Source: Craspedostauros australis (taxonomy: Eukaryota > Bacillariophyta > Bacillariophyceae > Mastogloiales > Achnanthaceae). From it: 64,000 nucleotides of DNA. Positions 48,116 to 59,960 of the stretch are shown one piece after another (the first letter of the stretch is position 1; every line of letters starts with the position of its first letter). The stretch spans positions 310,001 through 374,000 of the forward strand of contig JAMXDE010000014.1 in assembly GCA_026770025.1 (NCBI GenBank), written 5' to 3'. Position numbers and translations under genes: made by a program. Under the pieces are notes generated by a model. That model was not told where the DNA came from, did no database searches, and saw only the letters and a list, made by a program, of their open reading frames with translations.

Positions 48116-49918
48116 ATGCTGAACACGCAGCGAAAGCGAGCAACAGCCATCCACAACACTGCCGTCGCCACCATCGCTGCTGCTATCGTTTCCGTCGTTG
48201 CTGTTGGTCTTCTTTCGGACGCATCGCAGGCATTCACGACGCATCCATCTTCCGCGTTGCACTGGGTTCGTCGCGGCAGCTGGACGAGTCACGTTCGTTA
48301 CACTCAGCATACAACGAGCACTACAAGCACTACGAGTACTACGCACAGTAGGGACTTCCATTCTCCTCTCATCAACTCCAGAACGATGGGAATCGCAGCT
48401 TCCATATTCCAGGATCAGGCGGATCCGAAGATTGATCAGCAAGGCGATCAGCCTGCTGGCGAGTCGCAAGAGGTTGCAGAAGCTGCTTTGACGAGAAGAA
48501 ATAAGAGCCGCAAGCAGAAGAGGAGAGAAAACAAGGAGCATGTTGAAAAATGGAAGATCGCCGTGGAGGACTTCAAATCCAAGCTCATCGATGACTCCTT
48601 CCTCCAGCTCCCCGTTCGCGCCAGCACGGTCAACGCATCCCTGCTGTATCCCAGCGACTACCCAGATCATCCCGGTCTCATGCCAGGCAACCACAAACAC
48701 CTCGGCGGCGCGTTCGATGCCACGGACGGATGCATCTACGGAGTTCCAGCCCATGCTCGATCGATTATGTGCATCCACCCTTCCGAAGACACCGGGGAGT
48801 ACCGGCTCAAGGTCATCCCTTTGCCCGAGCACATCCAGGAACAGCAATTCAAGTGGTTGCGAGGCATCATCGCGGATGGCTACCTCTGGGCCATCCCATC
48901 CTGGGCCGACGCCGTCCTCTGCGTCGATCTCGATGCCTACTGGGGCCGACGCGAACTGCCGGAGGGGCAGACGGATGTCGTCAACCTCATCCCCCTGCCG
49001 GAGGAACATCCCAAGAACTTGAAATGGCAATGGCACGGCGCGTCCATGAACCAAGAAAAGACGGCGATCTTCTGCATCCCCGCCAATGCGCGCAAGGTCC
49101 TGCGCGTGGACATGGCGACCAAGACGACCTCGCTCATTGACATTAACTACGACCCCGAGACCTATCCCGAATTCACCCTCGATGTGCCGAACAAGTGGTA
49201 CGGTGGCATCCCCGGCGATGACAATGCCGTGTACGGAGTGCCGTACCGCGCCTGCGGAGTCCTGCGCATCGACTGCGCCACGAATTCGGCAAAAATCATA
49301 GGGCCAGATTACAAGGTCGGCAAGTACTACTGGCATGGCGGGATCAAGGTCAACGGGAAGATCTACGCGCATCCCAGCCATGCCAGCACGGTCCTTGTCA
49401 TCGACACGAGCAAGGAGGCGAAGGGTACGCTCTCGGAATTGGAGATTCACAAGGCGGAATATGACAAGGACGAACGTCAGAATTACAAGTGGCTGGGCGG
49501 AACCGTGGGGGCGGATGGCAACATCTACTGTCCTGCATGCGACACCTCCGCCGTCCTGAAGATCAACGTCACGACGGACCACTGCGAGACCTTCTCCTTC
49601 GCAGGTCACGAAAAGAACAAATGGCAGGGCGGTGTGCTGGGCCGGGATAATTGCATTTACTGCATCCCGGCCGATGGAACCCACGTGTGTCGTATCGCCA
49701 CGGACCCCTCCATCGAGGGCGAGAATCCGGTGCAGCTGCTCGGTGATCTGCCCAAGAGCAAAGACAAGTGGCAAGGCGCGGCCGTGGGGAAGGATGGCGC
49801 GCTCTACTTCATCCCGGAGGGCGGCTACCGTGTCATGCGCGTGGTCCCGCCGGAGCAGCCACCCAAGATCGTCGATGGCAAGCTGCCCGAAGATGACGTA
49901 CTGATTCAGTTAATGTAG
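48116..49918 (+). CDS. Plastid-targeted beta-propeller protein of unknown function
   Basis: Single exon, 600 aa. A signal peptide (hydrophobic 16-33) ends in SQA-FTT (A39/F40), an ASAFAP-type motif, so plastid import is predicted. A Ser/Thr-rich linker and a Lys/Arg-rich helix (about 125-165) follow. From about 185 onward a repeated blade motif appears about six times with spacing of about 55-65 residues: HKHLGGAFDATDGCIYGVPAHA, FKWLRGIIADGYLWAIPSWA, KWQWHGASMNQEKTAIFCIPANA, KWYGGIPGDDNAVYGVPYRA, KYYWHGGIKVNGKIYAHPSHA, KWLGGTVGADGNIYCPACDT, KWQGGVLGRDNCIYCIPADG, KWQGAAVGKDGALYFIPEGG. This gives a seven- or eight-bladed propeller reminiscent of SMP-30/Kelch-like folds. I recognise no catalytic motif and give no enzyme function. 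The long ORF on the opposite strand is a shadow of this strongly biased coding sequence. Confidence 0.8.
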   Translation: MLNTQRKRATAIHNTAVATIAAAIVSVVAVGLLSDASQAFTTHPSSALHWVRRGSWTSHVRYTQHTTSTTSTTSTTHSRDFHSPLINSRTMGIAASIFQDQADPKIDQQGDQPAGESQEVAEAALTRRNKSRKQKRRENKEHVEKWKIAVEDFKSKLIDDSFLQLPVRASTVNASLLYPSDYPDHPGLMPGNHKHLGGAFDATDGCIYGVPAHARSIMCIHPSEDTGEYRLKVIPLPEHIQEQQFKWLRGIIADGYLWAIPSWADAVLCVDLDAYWGRRELPEGQTDVVNLIPLPEEHPKNLKWQWHGASMNQEKTAIFCIPANARKVLRVDMATKTTSLIDINYDPETYPEFTLDVPNKWYGGIPGDDNAVYGVPYRACGVLRIDCATNSAKIIGPDYKVGKYYWHGGIKVNGKIYAHPSHASTVLVIDTSKEAKGTLSELEIHKAEYDKDERQNYKWLGGTVGADGNIYCPACDTSAVLKINVTTDHCETFSFAGHEKNKWQGGVLGRDNCIYCIPADGTHVCRIATDPSIEGENPVQLLGDLPKSKDKWQGAAVGKDGALYFIPEGGYRVMRVVPPEQPPKIVDGKLPEDDVLIQLM

Positions 49919-50036
49919 TGTACAGTTTAACATAGTGCTCTTATGGAACTGGGCATGCATGAAAATATGGTTATTACTTGTGTTTTTGAATTGCGTTAGG
50001 AGCACTATTCGGGTACGAGTCGTAGACACCCCATTG

Positions 50037-52523
50037 TTATCTTAGCTTCGCCGGTGCCAACGCCACAACGAGGCATTCGATGCAACCCTTCACGTTCTCC
50101 GCAATCTTGCGATCGGGGCATTCCACCTTGACTTCAGCATCTCCTCCGTTTGGCCCACCGAACGTGACTGTCAACACGCAAGTCATCTTGCCCTCTTCAT
50201 CTAGCATGATCCCTGATTCCAATACTGCGTCAAATTCGATCGTGTACGACCCCTTGTACGCTTCGTACACCGCCTCGACGGCATTGAATTGGTCCAACAA
50301 GGTGTCCTTGATGAGGCGCAGGTGGCTCTCGGTCAGGCTGACGGTTTTCTCTGCTGCTCCTGCTGCTGTTGATGTATCCGGTTCTCCACCTTCCTCCTTG
50401 ATCTTCTTGGTCGCTGGTTCACCGTCGACCATCGAGTTGCCATCGGTGGATGCGCTGCGTGGATGCCGACATGGTTTGCTCGTCAGTCGGATCGACGCGG
50501 CGCTGGTCTGCGCGTGCATTAGCAGTGCGACCAACGCATCTGCAACGATGTCGCCTGCGGGACTCGCCTCCCACACAACCAACGCGATGTTCGGTGATTT
50601 GCCCAGCGTCACGGTGACCTTGTCTTCGTGCAGTCCAAACTTGATGATGACGCCGTCCTTCGAATCCTGGTCTTCGTTCGTCTCCTCTGTCTCCGTCACG
50701 CCGGCAAACATCTCCGTGAGAAATAGACGCAGGGTATCGATGGAACCGACGAATGGGACGTGCAGCTTGCTGTGAATCGATCCCGTCCGCAGCGGCGTGT
50801 AAGTTGCGAGGTCCTCCGGTTTGACGATCTTTGATCGAAAGTTGTGAGTGACCAGCACGCCCTTCACGGACTCCCCTTCCTTTGGCTCCTCCTCTCTGGT
50901 GGCCAGCGATCCCATGACCTTGGCGGATCGTCGACGTGCGAATTTCAGTGATACGGTCTGCAGGTTGGGCGGCATGGTGATCGTCGGTCGTTTGTTCTCC
51001 GGTTGCTGCCGGTAGTGCAGCAGCAGAGCGCTCTTCAACCTCCCCATCTCATCCTTCTGCCCATGTACCAAGATGATGTGCTTGGGGTCGACCTGCGTCA
51101 TGAAGCTTCTGTTCTGCACGAAATCCACGTGCGCTGAGAAACTGACATAATCCACGAGGCAATTCAGCGGCTGCCGCCGTCCCTCCAACGTTACCACCTC
51201 CTTTGGCTGGTTCATGATCTCCTTCGCCAAGGTGTGCTCGACGGCGTATCCCGCAATGAGGACCCCGTTCTTGGGATCCGACGCCCACCGATCAAAGAGC
51301 TGCCTGGACACCCCGCTCTGGAGCATACCGGGCGATGCGAAGACGACGGAAGCGCCCGAATCGTTGAAGCTGTTGACGTCGATGGATTTGAGGTTTTGGA
51401 TATACCGAAAACTGAACGGGTTGCTCACATCCATCTGCGAACGGATGCGCGCATTCATCATGTTGGCGTAGGTTTGGTACACACGCAGCGCGCGGGATGC
51501 CAGCTTGCTGGCGTACCAAATGGGAATGTTCTGCAGCTTGGGGTTGGACTGCCAGTATTCGTCCAGGATCAGCAATAGCTCCTGTTGAGGGCGCATGCGC
51601 ATGCGTGTGCATGTACACGAACGTAGCAAGAGTAGAATAAAACGCAGCGGCAGACAGATCCAATCAGTTGTGAGATGCAGGTTTCTCGTGCATAATGCAT
51701 TATACATCAGAACATCAGGACGTATGGTACGTCTCATGCTGCGCCTGTATCACCGTCGTCATCGTTGTTTTGACGATGTTGGGCTACGTACCTGCGCTCT
51801 GCCCAGGGCAAAGACGGGGATCAAGCATCGGCCACCGCGCGATACCACTCGTTCCACCGTTCCCGTAAACCGGGCCTCGCGCTCTGCCTTGCTGGCATGG
51901 ACCTGCACACCGTACGTGGCCTCCACCATAAGCACGTCCGGCTTCTTGGCCGGGATCTCGGCAGCCATCAAGTGACGATCATCCTCCATGCTGTAATCGC
52001 CGCTGTAGAGCACCGTCCGACCGCCGATCTCCATGAAGTACATGCAGGCTCCCAGAACGTGGCCAGCGTTGAGGGCATGGAAGCTGAGGCCGCCGACGGA
52101 GACGGTGGTGTGGTAATCCACGAGCTCCACCTTGTCGATGCAGGACTTGAGCTCGGCTTCCGTGTACAGCACGTCCTCATCCTTCGCGTTCTTCATCTGC
52201 AGCAACCGCAGGTAGTCGCCCAGCAGCAGGCGCAGCACCGCCTTCGTGGGGTGCGTCATGAAGATGCGTCCGCGGAACGAGGTGCGCTCCGTGAGGTACG
52301 GCAGCGACGCCGCATGATCGAGATGGAAGTGCGTGACGAGGAGGAGGTCAATCTGGTCCGGCTCCACCTGATCGAGAAACGGCAGACCGTTCATTCCATC
52401 GTAGCCAGGGTGGATACCGCAATCGAGCATGATGGTCATGCCTCTGAATTCCATCAGATGGCAGGATCGACCCACTTCCTGACCACTCCCCAAAGGGGTG
52501 ATCGTCATCACATCCTCGCTCAT
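50037..52523 (-). CDS. CPSF3: CPSF73 (CPSF3), mRNA cleavage endonuclease
   Basis: Two exons on the minus strand, 52523-51792 and 51581-50037 (758 aa), phase 0 intron with donor GTACGT and acceptor CAACAG. This metallo-beta-lactamase/beta-CASP nuclease cuts pre-mRNA at the poly(A) site. The zinc ligands are present: HFHLDHA (H65, H67, D69, H70), NAGHVLGA (H155), SGDYSMEDDRHL (D176, H184) and FSAHVDF further on. The beta-CASP core (ALGRAQELLLILDEYW, VVFASPGMLQSG, VLIAGYAVEHTLAKEI, KHIILVHGQKDEMGRLK) and the C-terminal CPSF73-100 domain follow, with a poorly conserved Ser/Glu-rich insertion of about 50 residues near residues 630-680. Length is slightly longer than human CPSF73 (684 aa). It is convergent with the propeller gene, the stop codons being 118 nt apart. 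Confidence 0.97.
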
Positions 52524-55500
52524 CTTTCAATGTGTGCTACTCTGCGTGATGCTGTGATGTTGCGATGGTGTGATGTTGTGATGTTGTGATTGGGTTTGGA
52601 TGTGTTGACATGAGTTACATGGTCCAATCTGTTGCGCCACCGTTGGTTCGGTTTGTGTTTGGTTGGATCCGTGATTAGGTTTACGGATACTTCTTTCCGT
52701 GGTTTGTTGTCGGCTAAAAGAGGCGAATCTTCGTACCGGGAGGATATCGTTTACAATTTTATCCATTGAAATCTGCATATACGACTCGTATTTATGCAAG
52801 CGCTAGAAAAAGGTCTAGAACACACATTTTGTCTGTCAACGTACGATAGGCTAAAGACACTCATCGTAGAATAGAATAGGCTGCAACAAACCAGAGAGGG
52901 AGAGAGATGCGAAGACCCTACCGAGTCTGAAAGTGGAAGTATTGCGACGAGGAGAGGGACGATTGAGGGAAAACAGCATCAGCATTCCACCCGATGGGCG
53001 GGTCTGGCAACAAGAGTGGTACCAACACGTGATTGCAGATGAGACTAATGCTGTCGATCGTAGGTTGCTGGGTTGTTGCTGCTGCACTAAGCTACTTGAC
53101 ATAGTTGTTTGGTGCTGTTCTCGTTCTTGTAGTTCTTGCCGTCAGCGTTCGTATTGTTGGTCTTGCCAGGTGTCGGCAGCCGTGCCGTGAGACCTGCATG
53201 CGTATCCATGAAGCTGCAAAGACACGCATACAGGTTCTGTCGTTCCATCCCCCGTGCGGTGCACCCCTTCTCCGGAGGGAGGAAGAGGGAGAGAGAGATG
53301 ATAGAGAACGGAGAGTTTTCGATCTTCACGCATTCCCGAGGGCCGTGCAATCCTGTTGGTTGATAGTAGTACGGTACAGTGCCGTGCGTCGCCGAAACGC
53401 GAAGAGAATGCGTGCCGCAATGCATATATGCATTCACAAAGTACGAGTACGATGTCCTGGCTATACCCAGAGAGAGATGTCCAGTATAGTAGAGCACTCT
53501 GCGACTCCACGAGTTCTTCGTGAGGGAAGAGCAGAGCGATTCAAGATGCATCGCATCGTGTTGTTTTGGACGAGTCCGAAGCTGCTATTGAGAACAGTTG
53601 CGCAATACTCCGCTCCGTCACACCACGCATAATTGTCGAGAGGAAGGAGAGTCACAGCTCGAAGCGCCGCGACAGGGTGATGAGTCCTCTGGAGCACTCT
53701 GCGCTCTGCCCTTCCAGAGAGAGTTCGGATCTCACGGCTAATACAAGATGTCCACCTGCATGCGACAAGTTGGTCTTCGTGGTGGTGGTTGTTTTTGGCA
53801 CAATCGCGGACCGTGGAGGAAGACGCGCCAAGGTATCTTGGCCACTGCCGGGATTGGCCTGAGCGATTCTGTTCCAGCGTTTTCTTGCAGCGAGGCCTCA
53901 GCATCCCGCGACGAAGGTGTTGGCGCCACAGAGCGGTCGAAGAACCTACGTGCGAGGAGAGCGCGAGCGCTCCACCACCCTGCCCCCCTCCTTGGGTGGA
54001 CGGTACTTTCCTTTCGCCTCCTGCCGTCGTCAACGCCATCGCCAATGCCAATGTTGTTACACTCGCCGTAGTAGATGTTGCGGACGACAGGGGACGAGCG
54101 AACATGAAATAGCAAAATGTGGACGGAGAAATACTCCCGTCACTTTCCAGTCACCTCAGACGAAACAACGAATCGTGGCACTGCGCTGAAGGCGAAATGG
54201 CGAAGTTCGGCACGAACAAGTGATACAACACCGAGATACGACAACGACAACGAACACGAGCACAGTCTGACAAAACGTTTGATGAACTCTCCCTCAAGAT
54301 ACAAATGGAGATGGAGAACGGCTTCACTCCTCCGCTTCCCGCGAGGGTGTGGAGGCGTGGAACAAGACAAGGCAGACGATGATCAACACAATGCCAACAT
54401 ATATGGCGGTTGATACCTCATGGAGTGTATTGGCGCCTATCATGCAATAGGAAAAATACTCTTGGATCCTATCCGTAGACATTGGTGCCTGTCACGGTTT
54501 TACCTTGTAGAAGTATAATACCACACAACGCGCAACATGATGCAGTTGCCGAACATCTTGGGCGAGGCGCGGACAGAGTCGCTCTGAGGCCTTCCTTACA
54601 GTCATTTTGTGGACCGTCTCTTCGATCCTTCGGATGATTTGTTCGCTGCTGTGCCTCGTCGTGTGGCGCGGAAGCAGGTTCTGCATGCTCCACGTTGGCC
54701 GTGGCTGAAGTTGTTGCAGATGTTGCGACGCAATGTTGTGGTCCTGGCGCTGAAGAGTGCGTGGTTGGACTGTGAACTATGCACTGCGGACTATGAGGCT
54801 GGTTTCGTTGGAAGTCTTGGAGTTAATAAAGGGGCTGTGGTGTTAATGGTACCGACGGTGGCGGTGGTGGTGGGGCCAAAGAAGAACAGAAACCAAAATG
54901 GGCCCTTGTGTCACCATTCTTCACTCCACGGGAGTACTGAAATGGACATCGCCGACCAACCCAAGACCGTAGACGAAATTGTGTCGCCACATTTTCTATC
55001 TTGGTTGCGCCGTTGTGTCCACAACCATTTTCTTCCGTACCGCGATGCTCACACTCGATTCGCATTCACATTCTCCGCACAAAAGGTGACTGGTCAAAGG
55101 AACGGGCACCACACCTCCGCACGATCAGCTGCCTGGTGATGCTGGCTACCAACAGCATCCAAGTAGTGCCATGAGCATCCTCTTCGTGCGCAACAAACCC
55201 CCCTTCTTGCCGTCAGAAATATCTCCGTCTTCGATGATGCCATAGATATCTACTCGTGCTTGTCGCCATGCCAGCCACGATGCCCCCTGGACCTGAGCCC
55301 CGTCAATCTTGGTGGGGCCTTTGGTGCTGTGAACGGAATATCCATGACCATCCACACACCAGCTACGACAGATGGATGGATGCATGAATGAACGGATTGG
55401 GAGAAGAAGAAAGACTTTGAACCTCCAAACGGACCTCTTGGATTGCAAGTTGTGTGCATCGGTCAAGCAACGACGGAACACGCCGTCCATACCCGCAGGG

Positions 55501-58500
55501 TATAGTCCTACCCCTGTGCGGCAAAAGGGTCATACTCGACTCTCTCCTCAATCATGTCTGATCGATCACCCTGTGGTCCCTCACCTTTTCGCCCGTTTTT
55601 GTTGTCCTTTTGATGATCGCGCATTGTTCATCGTGTGGTTCGTTGTTCGAAGAGAGTGAGAGTGAGAGAGTGAGCCGCATCTCTCTGTATCTGTGCATAT
55701 GTGAGTGTGTGTGTGTTCGGATTGGAGCGCAATGTTGCTTTGATCCACCATCGTGGAGCTCCCTGAAACATTCGTCCGCAGCCGTTGATGCATGCTGTGT
55801 GGCAAACTTCGTGGAATGGTACCATCTCACAAAATTGCGGTGAATTGATGTCGCCGTGAAGAGTCGTCGTACCAGGCAGCCTTGCTGGGGCATCGTGTTG
55901 GTGGCCATCGATCATCGGTCAGTGCTCAATCGTTTGTGGCCAGGCAGCGGCCATTCACATTCCTCGTAGATTAGGTGCAGCGACCGCCAACCCTGTGATG
56001 AAACCGCAAAGGGTATCATTGCGCACCAGAAGAAGGGGATGGTGGCAATGTAGCAGCAGATATCAGCATGCGGCAGGGAAGGTAGAAGCGCTGTTGCCAC
56101 CAGCGAAGCGATGTCTTTGGACTCAACGACCTTGCTTCCACTCCGGGCGCGCTTCGCGGTATCGCGCCAGCAGAGTAATTGTGTATCCTTGCGGATGGGG
56201 TGCTCTCCTCTCCTCTGCTCGAGTCGATGGATGACATCGCCTCTTGATTGGCATCAGGAAAGTCTGCGACTCTCTCTGCCGCTTATAATTCTCAACTCCG
56301 GCAGCCCCATGACGATCACAGCAACAAACCTCGACATCATCGACTCATGAACAACAGGACCCCAACATTGACACGAATGAATGCAAGTAGAACCTCTGTT
56401 CTCGTTTTGTCAATCAACATGAGGTTTTAAACATCCAACTTCGGTTTGGTGGGGAGGAGGGGACCATTGATAGAACTGATGTCGACAGGGAGCGTCTTTT
56501 GTGGAGGCGTGTCTGAGTATGTGCTGTGGAGACGCTGTTGATTGGGCAGAGATGACAAAAACATGAAGATGTGACGCTTGTCTCACTCTCGTGCCGCTGA
56601 CAGAGTGCTTCACAACAGAAGTGGGGGTTCTGAAGCCATTGCCCACCAAACAAGTTGATCGCACACGCCGCAACGAGGGACCACAAGGATGACACCGCCA
56701 CAGCATGACAGTCGCCAGCCGGAAAGGATCTTTCCCAGCGCAGCGTGCTTCGAGGCATCGCCGAACAGACCTTGAAGATCGAATGTATGTTTGGGTGTCG
56801 AGTGTTGCCCCAATGAGATTCTTGGACTGTTCGTGCTGTGACGTGTGGAGGTCGATCCGAGCCATTCGACTACCCCTCTCTGATCTACTTGGGCCTCCGG
56901 AGACAGAGAGATAGGGAGTGATAGAGCACTCTGCTGTACCCATGGCCAACCTGAATCTTTGTTGGTGATGCCATCTGCAACGCCACAGAAGAAGTAATGG
57001 AACAGATGAACAGATTGGCAGAAGGGAAAGCTGGCTCTCACATTTCGTGCGCACGAACACGTGCAGAGTATCTCAAATCGATGTTGAGACGTTCGCTCTG
57101 TTCGGTGTTCGTAGTACTTGAATGAAGACACATACAAACCCTTGCCCGCCCGCTCTCTCTTTCTTTCTCTCTCCCTCTGCTCGTTACGTACGGTCTACGC
57201 GTGGGAGTACTCAGAGCTCGACAAGTGATAGAACAGCTGTATCGTTTCTGTTGGTTGGACCTGGGTGACGCACGACATGTTCCTATGTTCTTGGTTCGTG
57301 TTCGTGTCTGCCTCACACGTGTACAGGTACCATGTATTCGTACAAGCCCAAATGGAGCACACACAACGAATAGCCCGACACGTGTGACGAGTAATTTGAA
57401 GTAAATCATTTGTTGCGATGATCCTGGTTGTGTCTCGCGAATGTGTTCTTGGCCTCACGCTCGTGTTTCATGACGGATCCTTGGTATCACACTAGAGCAA
57501 TCGTAGTGTGTGCTTGAACAGCCCGTGTCCACACCATAATCATGATTATTCAACCACTGACAGTGACGATGAAATAAGCCTGCGATTGGTTCAACGACAG
57601 CAGCGAACGAGCGTGGCGTTTTTGCGCGATGGATGGCGCTTGTTGGGTTTGTCTGGTCGGTATGTCTTGTGGTTTCTGTGCCTGTCGTGGTGTGACCTAC
57701 TTGCACCTTGTGCGAGGTATGCACTCCACGTATCACCACCTATCCCTGTTGTTGCTGTTGTTGTTGGAAGCGACGACGCCGTAGCTTTTGAGGAGCTCCG
57801 CATGCGCAAGAAGCAGGAAGGAAGGGAGATGAAGTGGATACGAGCTCTTCTACCATGCGAGAGAGCGCTGAAGATAGAACACGCAGTCATGAGCCGATCG
57901 CGCCAAATAGCGACTTGCCCTCTCGGCCAAAGCAGAAACACAGAGAGCGAGGTCCGCGTGTACAACGCACCAACATACGAGTAAACCGGGATCTGGTGGC
58001 CAAACGAGCTTCCCAATCCATCCGTTTGTCCGTTGATATCCGAGTTGCTGAACGGCCCCTCTGATCGGTATTCGCCGTGTCGGCATTAAATCTCGTGTTG
58101 TTTGCACGGACTAACCACCAACACAGATACGGTTAAGTGTGGGAAAAGCGTGAAGGTTTCCGTTCCGGGACGTCCCGCGGTTCAAATAGCCCAACACAGC
58201 CCACGAGTTTGGTTTGAAGAGGATCCAAAATACACCACACGGATGTTGCAGCGAGGAACAATCGTTCCCTGTCGAGCTCTTCTTTCCTTCTGTGGCGCGC
58301 GCTTCTCCCGCACAACAGGATCCAAAGTCTCGTTTGGCTGGTGTTCTGGTTGTTGTGTCGTGGTTGGTGTTTCGTGTGTTGCCAACAGGTGTGTGTTTGT
58401 GCGAGGACGTCACAGTTCCAACACGACGAAATACGCATTTCAGCATCACTTTTTGCTTTTGGTGTTCTGCTTTCCCTCATAAAATCAAACACTCCCACAC

Positions 58501-58603
58501 ACAAGAGGCCCAACCAGCAAGTAACAAGCAAACAAGAAACAACACAATCAACACCAGACCTCCCCCAACAACCAGCATCATCATCATCAACAACAACATC
58601 ACC
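52524..58603. other. Gene-poor region (6 kb) with purine/pyrimidine tracts
   Basis: No open frame here encodes a protein family I recognise. Composition is mixed, with many short GA/CT tracts (around 52905, 53285, 55655, 57155) and a 12-bp motif AGAGCACTCTGC occurring at 53491 and 56933, with a near copy at 53692. Open frames up to about 215 aa on both strands (for example 53105-53632, 54609-55139, 56410-57060) are rich in Cys, Arg, Trp and His and look random. It may contain decayed mobile elements or non-coding RNA genes, but nothing identifies them. The CA-rich sequence from about 58480 to 58603 is probably 5' UTR of the next gene. Confidence 0.4.
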
Positions 58604-59551
58604 ATGCCACCATTCGACGGACCAGCCTCGTTCATGATCTCCCCACGGGACGTCACTCTCATCGGCATGACCGGAAGACAGGAGCCACAGAACGATATGG
58701 ATGGTTGCGATCGTCGCGGCAGTGATAGCAGCAACAACAGCAACCACACCACCATCACCAACACAAACAACTCCCCCAGGAAGAAGTCACTGAAGCCTTC
58801 CTCGTCATCGCTGTCATCGTCTTCCTCAACCACGGCGGCATCCCCGCAGCAAGGCCACCAGCACACCTCCACCACTCCCCAGTGCTGGGAACATGATGGC
58901 GACTGCGAATCGCTCACCACGGCCACCAGCACGGCCGTCAGCACCGCCACCGGCACTTCAACCGCCGCACACGTCCGCTTCCTCGAGACCACGGACATCT
59001 TCGAGTCCGACCTCCCAAGAGCATCAGAACTGTCGGATGACGACAAAGCAGGCGTGTGGTGGACAGAAGCAGACTACAGAGCATTCGACAAGAACATCGA
59101 AGCCTTGGTGAAGAGCATGCAGTGCAGACCTGAGTCGGTCTCAGGAACGGGCCTCTCCTACGGTCAGGTCATCCAGCGAGTGTACGATGCCTGCGTGGAG
59201 GCCACCAGCCAGGGCCTCTTCGAGATCCCCAGCGAAGATCAGGAGATGCTGGTGCGCTGGATGAAGCGCTCGCACAACAGACGCGGCCTCGAGTCCTTCC
59301 TGGTGGAAACCCTCGCCATCGACCAACAAGTCACACAGGAGAAGACGCTGGAATCTGTCCGAAGGATGTACGAGAGTCGGGATGTTTACGCGGCCACGAA
59401 GGCCCTGGCGATCCAGATAAGGAGCACGCAGCTATCTCAAGCATCCAGGCTTTTTGCTCACTGCCTGGCCCTTGGCGACATGGAGTCCAACAAAGTGGAG
59501 CCAGCAAAGTCAAGAAGCAACGCCTCAAGAAGGTTCGGCAACGGCCGGTAA
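58604..59551 (+). CDS. Conserved unknown protein of a type seen in diatoms
   Basis: Single exon, 315 aa from ATG at 58604 in an ACCATGCC context. The N-terminal 110 residues are Ser/Thr/Asn-rich and disordered. The conserved part begins at about 125: HVRFLETTDIFESDLPRASELSDDDKAGVWWTEADYRAFDKNIEALVKSM, then an internal helical section, and a RRGLESFLVET motif (about 225) followed by a helical C-terminus. The pattern VRF...D.IFE..LPR..E.SDDDKA..WW...DY..F, with a later RGLE, recurs in a large family I associate with diatom and stramenopile genomes. No biochemical role is known to me, and there is no signal peptide or membrane segment. A long antisense frame (58477-59046) is a by-product of the repetitive Ser codons. 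Confidence 0.75.
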   Translation: MPPFDGPASFMISPRDVTLIGMTGRQEPQNDMDGCDRRGSDSSNNSNHTTITNTNNSPRKKSLKPSSSSLSSSSSTTAASPQQGHQHTSTTPQCWEHDGDCESLTTATSTAVSTATGTSTAAHVRFLETTDIFESDLPRASELSDDDKAGVWWTEADYRAFDKNIEALVKSMQCRPESVSGTGLSYGQVIQRVYDACVEATSQGLFEIPSEDQEMLVRWMKRSHNRRGLESFLVETLAIDQQVTQEKTLESVRRMYESRDVYAATKALAIQIRSTQLSQASRLFAHCLALGDMESNKVEPAKSRSNASRRFGNGR

Positions 59552-59893
59552 GAATCATGGACTACTCTGCTCCGCTCTACTCTAATTTTTAACACTATGT
59601 TCATATAATACCATACTTACAGACTGCTACCAAAACACACAATATTTCCTCAACCACAGCCCACCAGCAGAACATGGTACCTATTATACATAGCACGAAA
59701 CACAAGACCCGACATTACTCCTCCAATGGTTGGGCCGCACCAGAAGCAGACTATCGGCGCTTGCTCCGTTTTGCGCCATCTTGGTTGCATGCTACGAGGC
59801 TTCGTGTCTTGCCTCCGCAAGTAACACCAGCCGGAACTGCCCTTCGTGGAGGCAGACAGAAAACGTCGTTGTGATTGCCTGCAGATGGAATGC

Positions 59894-59960
59894 GCCAATC
59901 AAAAGCGCTTGACAAGATTAGAATCTCTGCAGTAGCGATGATGTCACCCAATCAAAGCGG
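59894..59960. promoter_or_regulatory. Paired CCAAT boxes
   Basis: CCAATCAAAAGCG (59894-59906) and CCAATCAAAGCG (59948-59959) share an extended core and orientation. NF-Y sites often occur in pairs, but no nearby gene explains them, so they are tentative. Confidence 0.3.

Noticed and set aside
47480..49774. 764-aa open frame antisense to the beta-propeller gene
   Set aside because: It mirrors a strongly codon-biased coding sequence. The translation is typical antisense (Val/Asp/Arg/Leu-rich, no family), while the plus strand shows repeated blades and a targeting signal.
55146..55490. 114-aa minus-strand frame
   Set aside because: Its second half looks somewhat protein-like (GYSVHSTKGPTKIDG), but no family was recognised and no flanking exons could be joined.
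58477..59046. Antisense frame with apparent membrane-like Val/Leu runs
   Set aside because: Caused by Ser/Thr/Asn-rich codons of the plus-strand gene read backwards.
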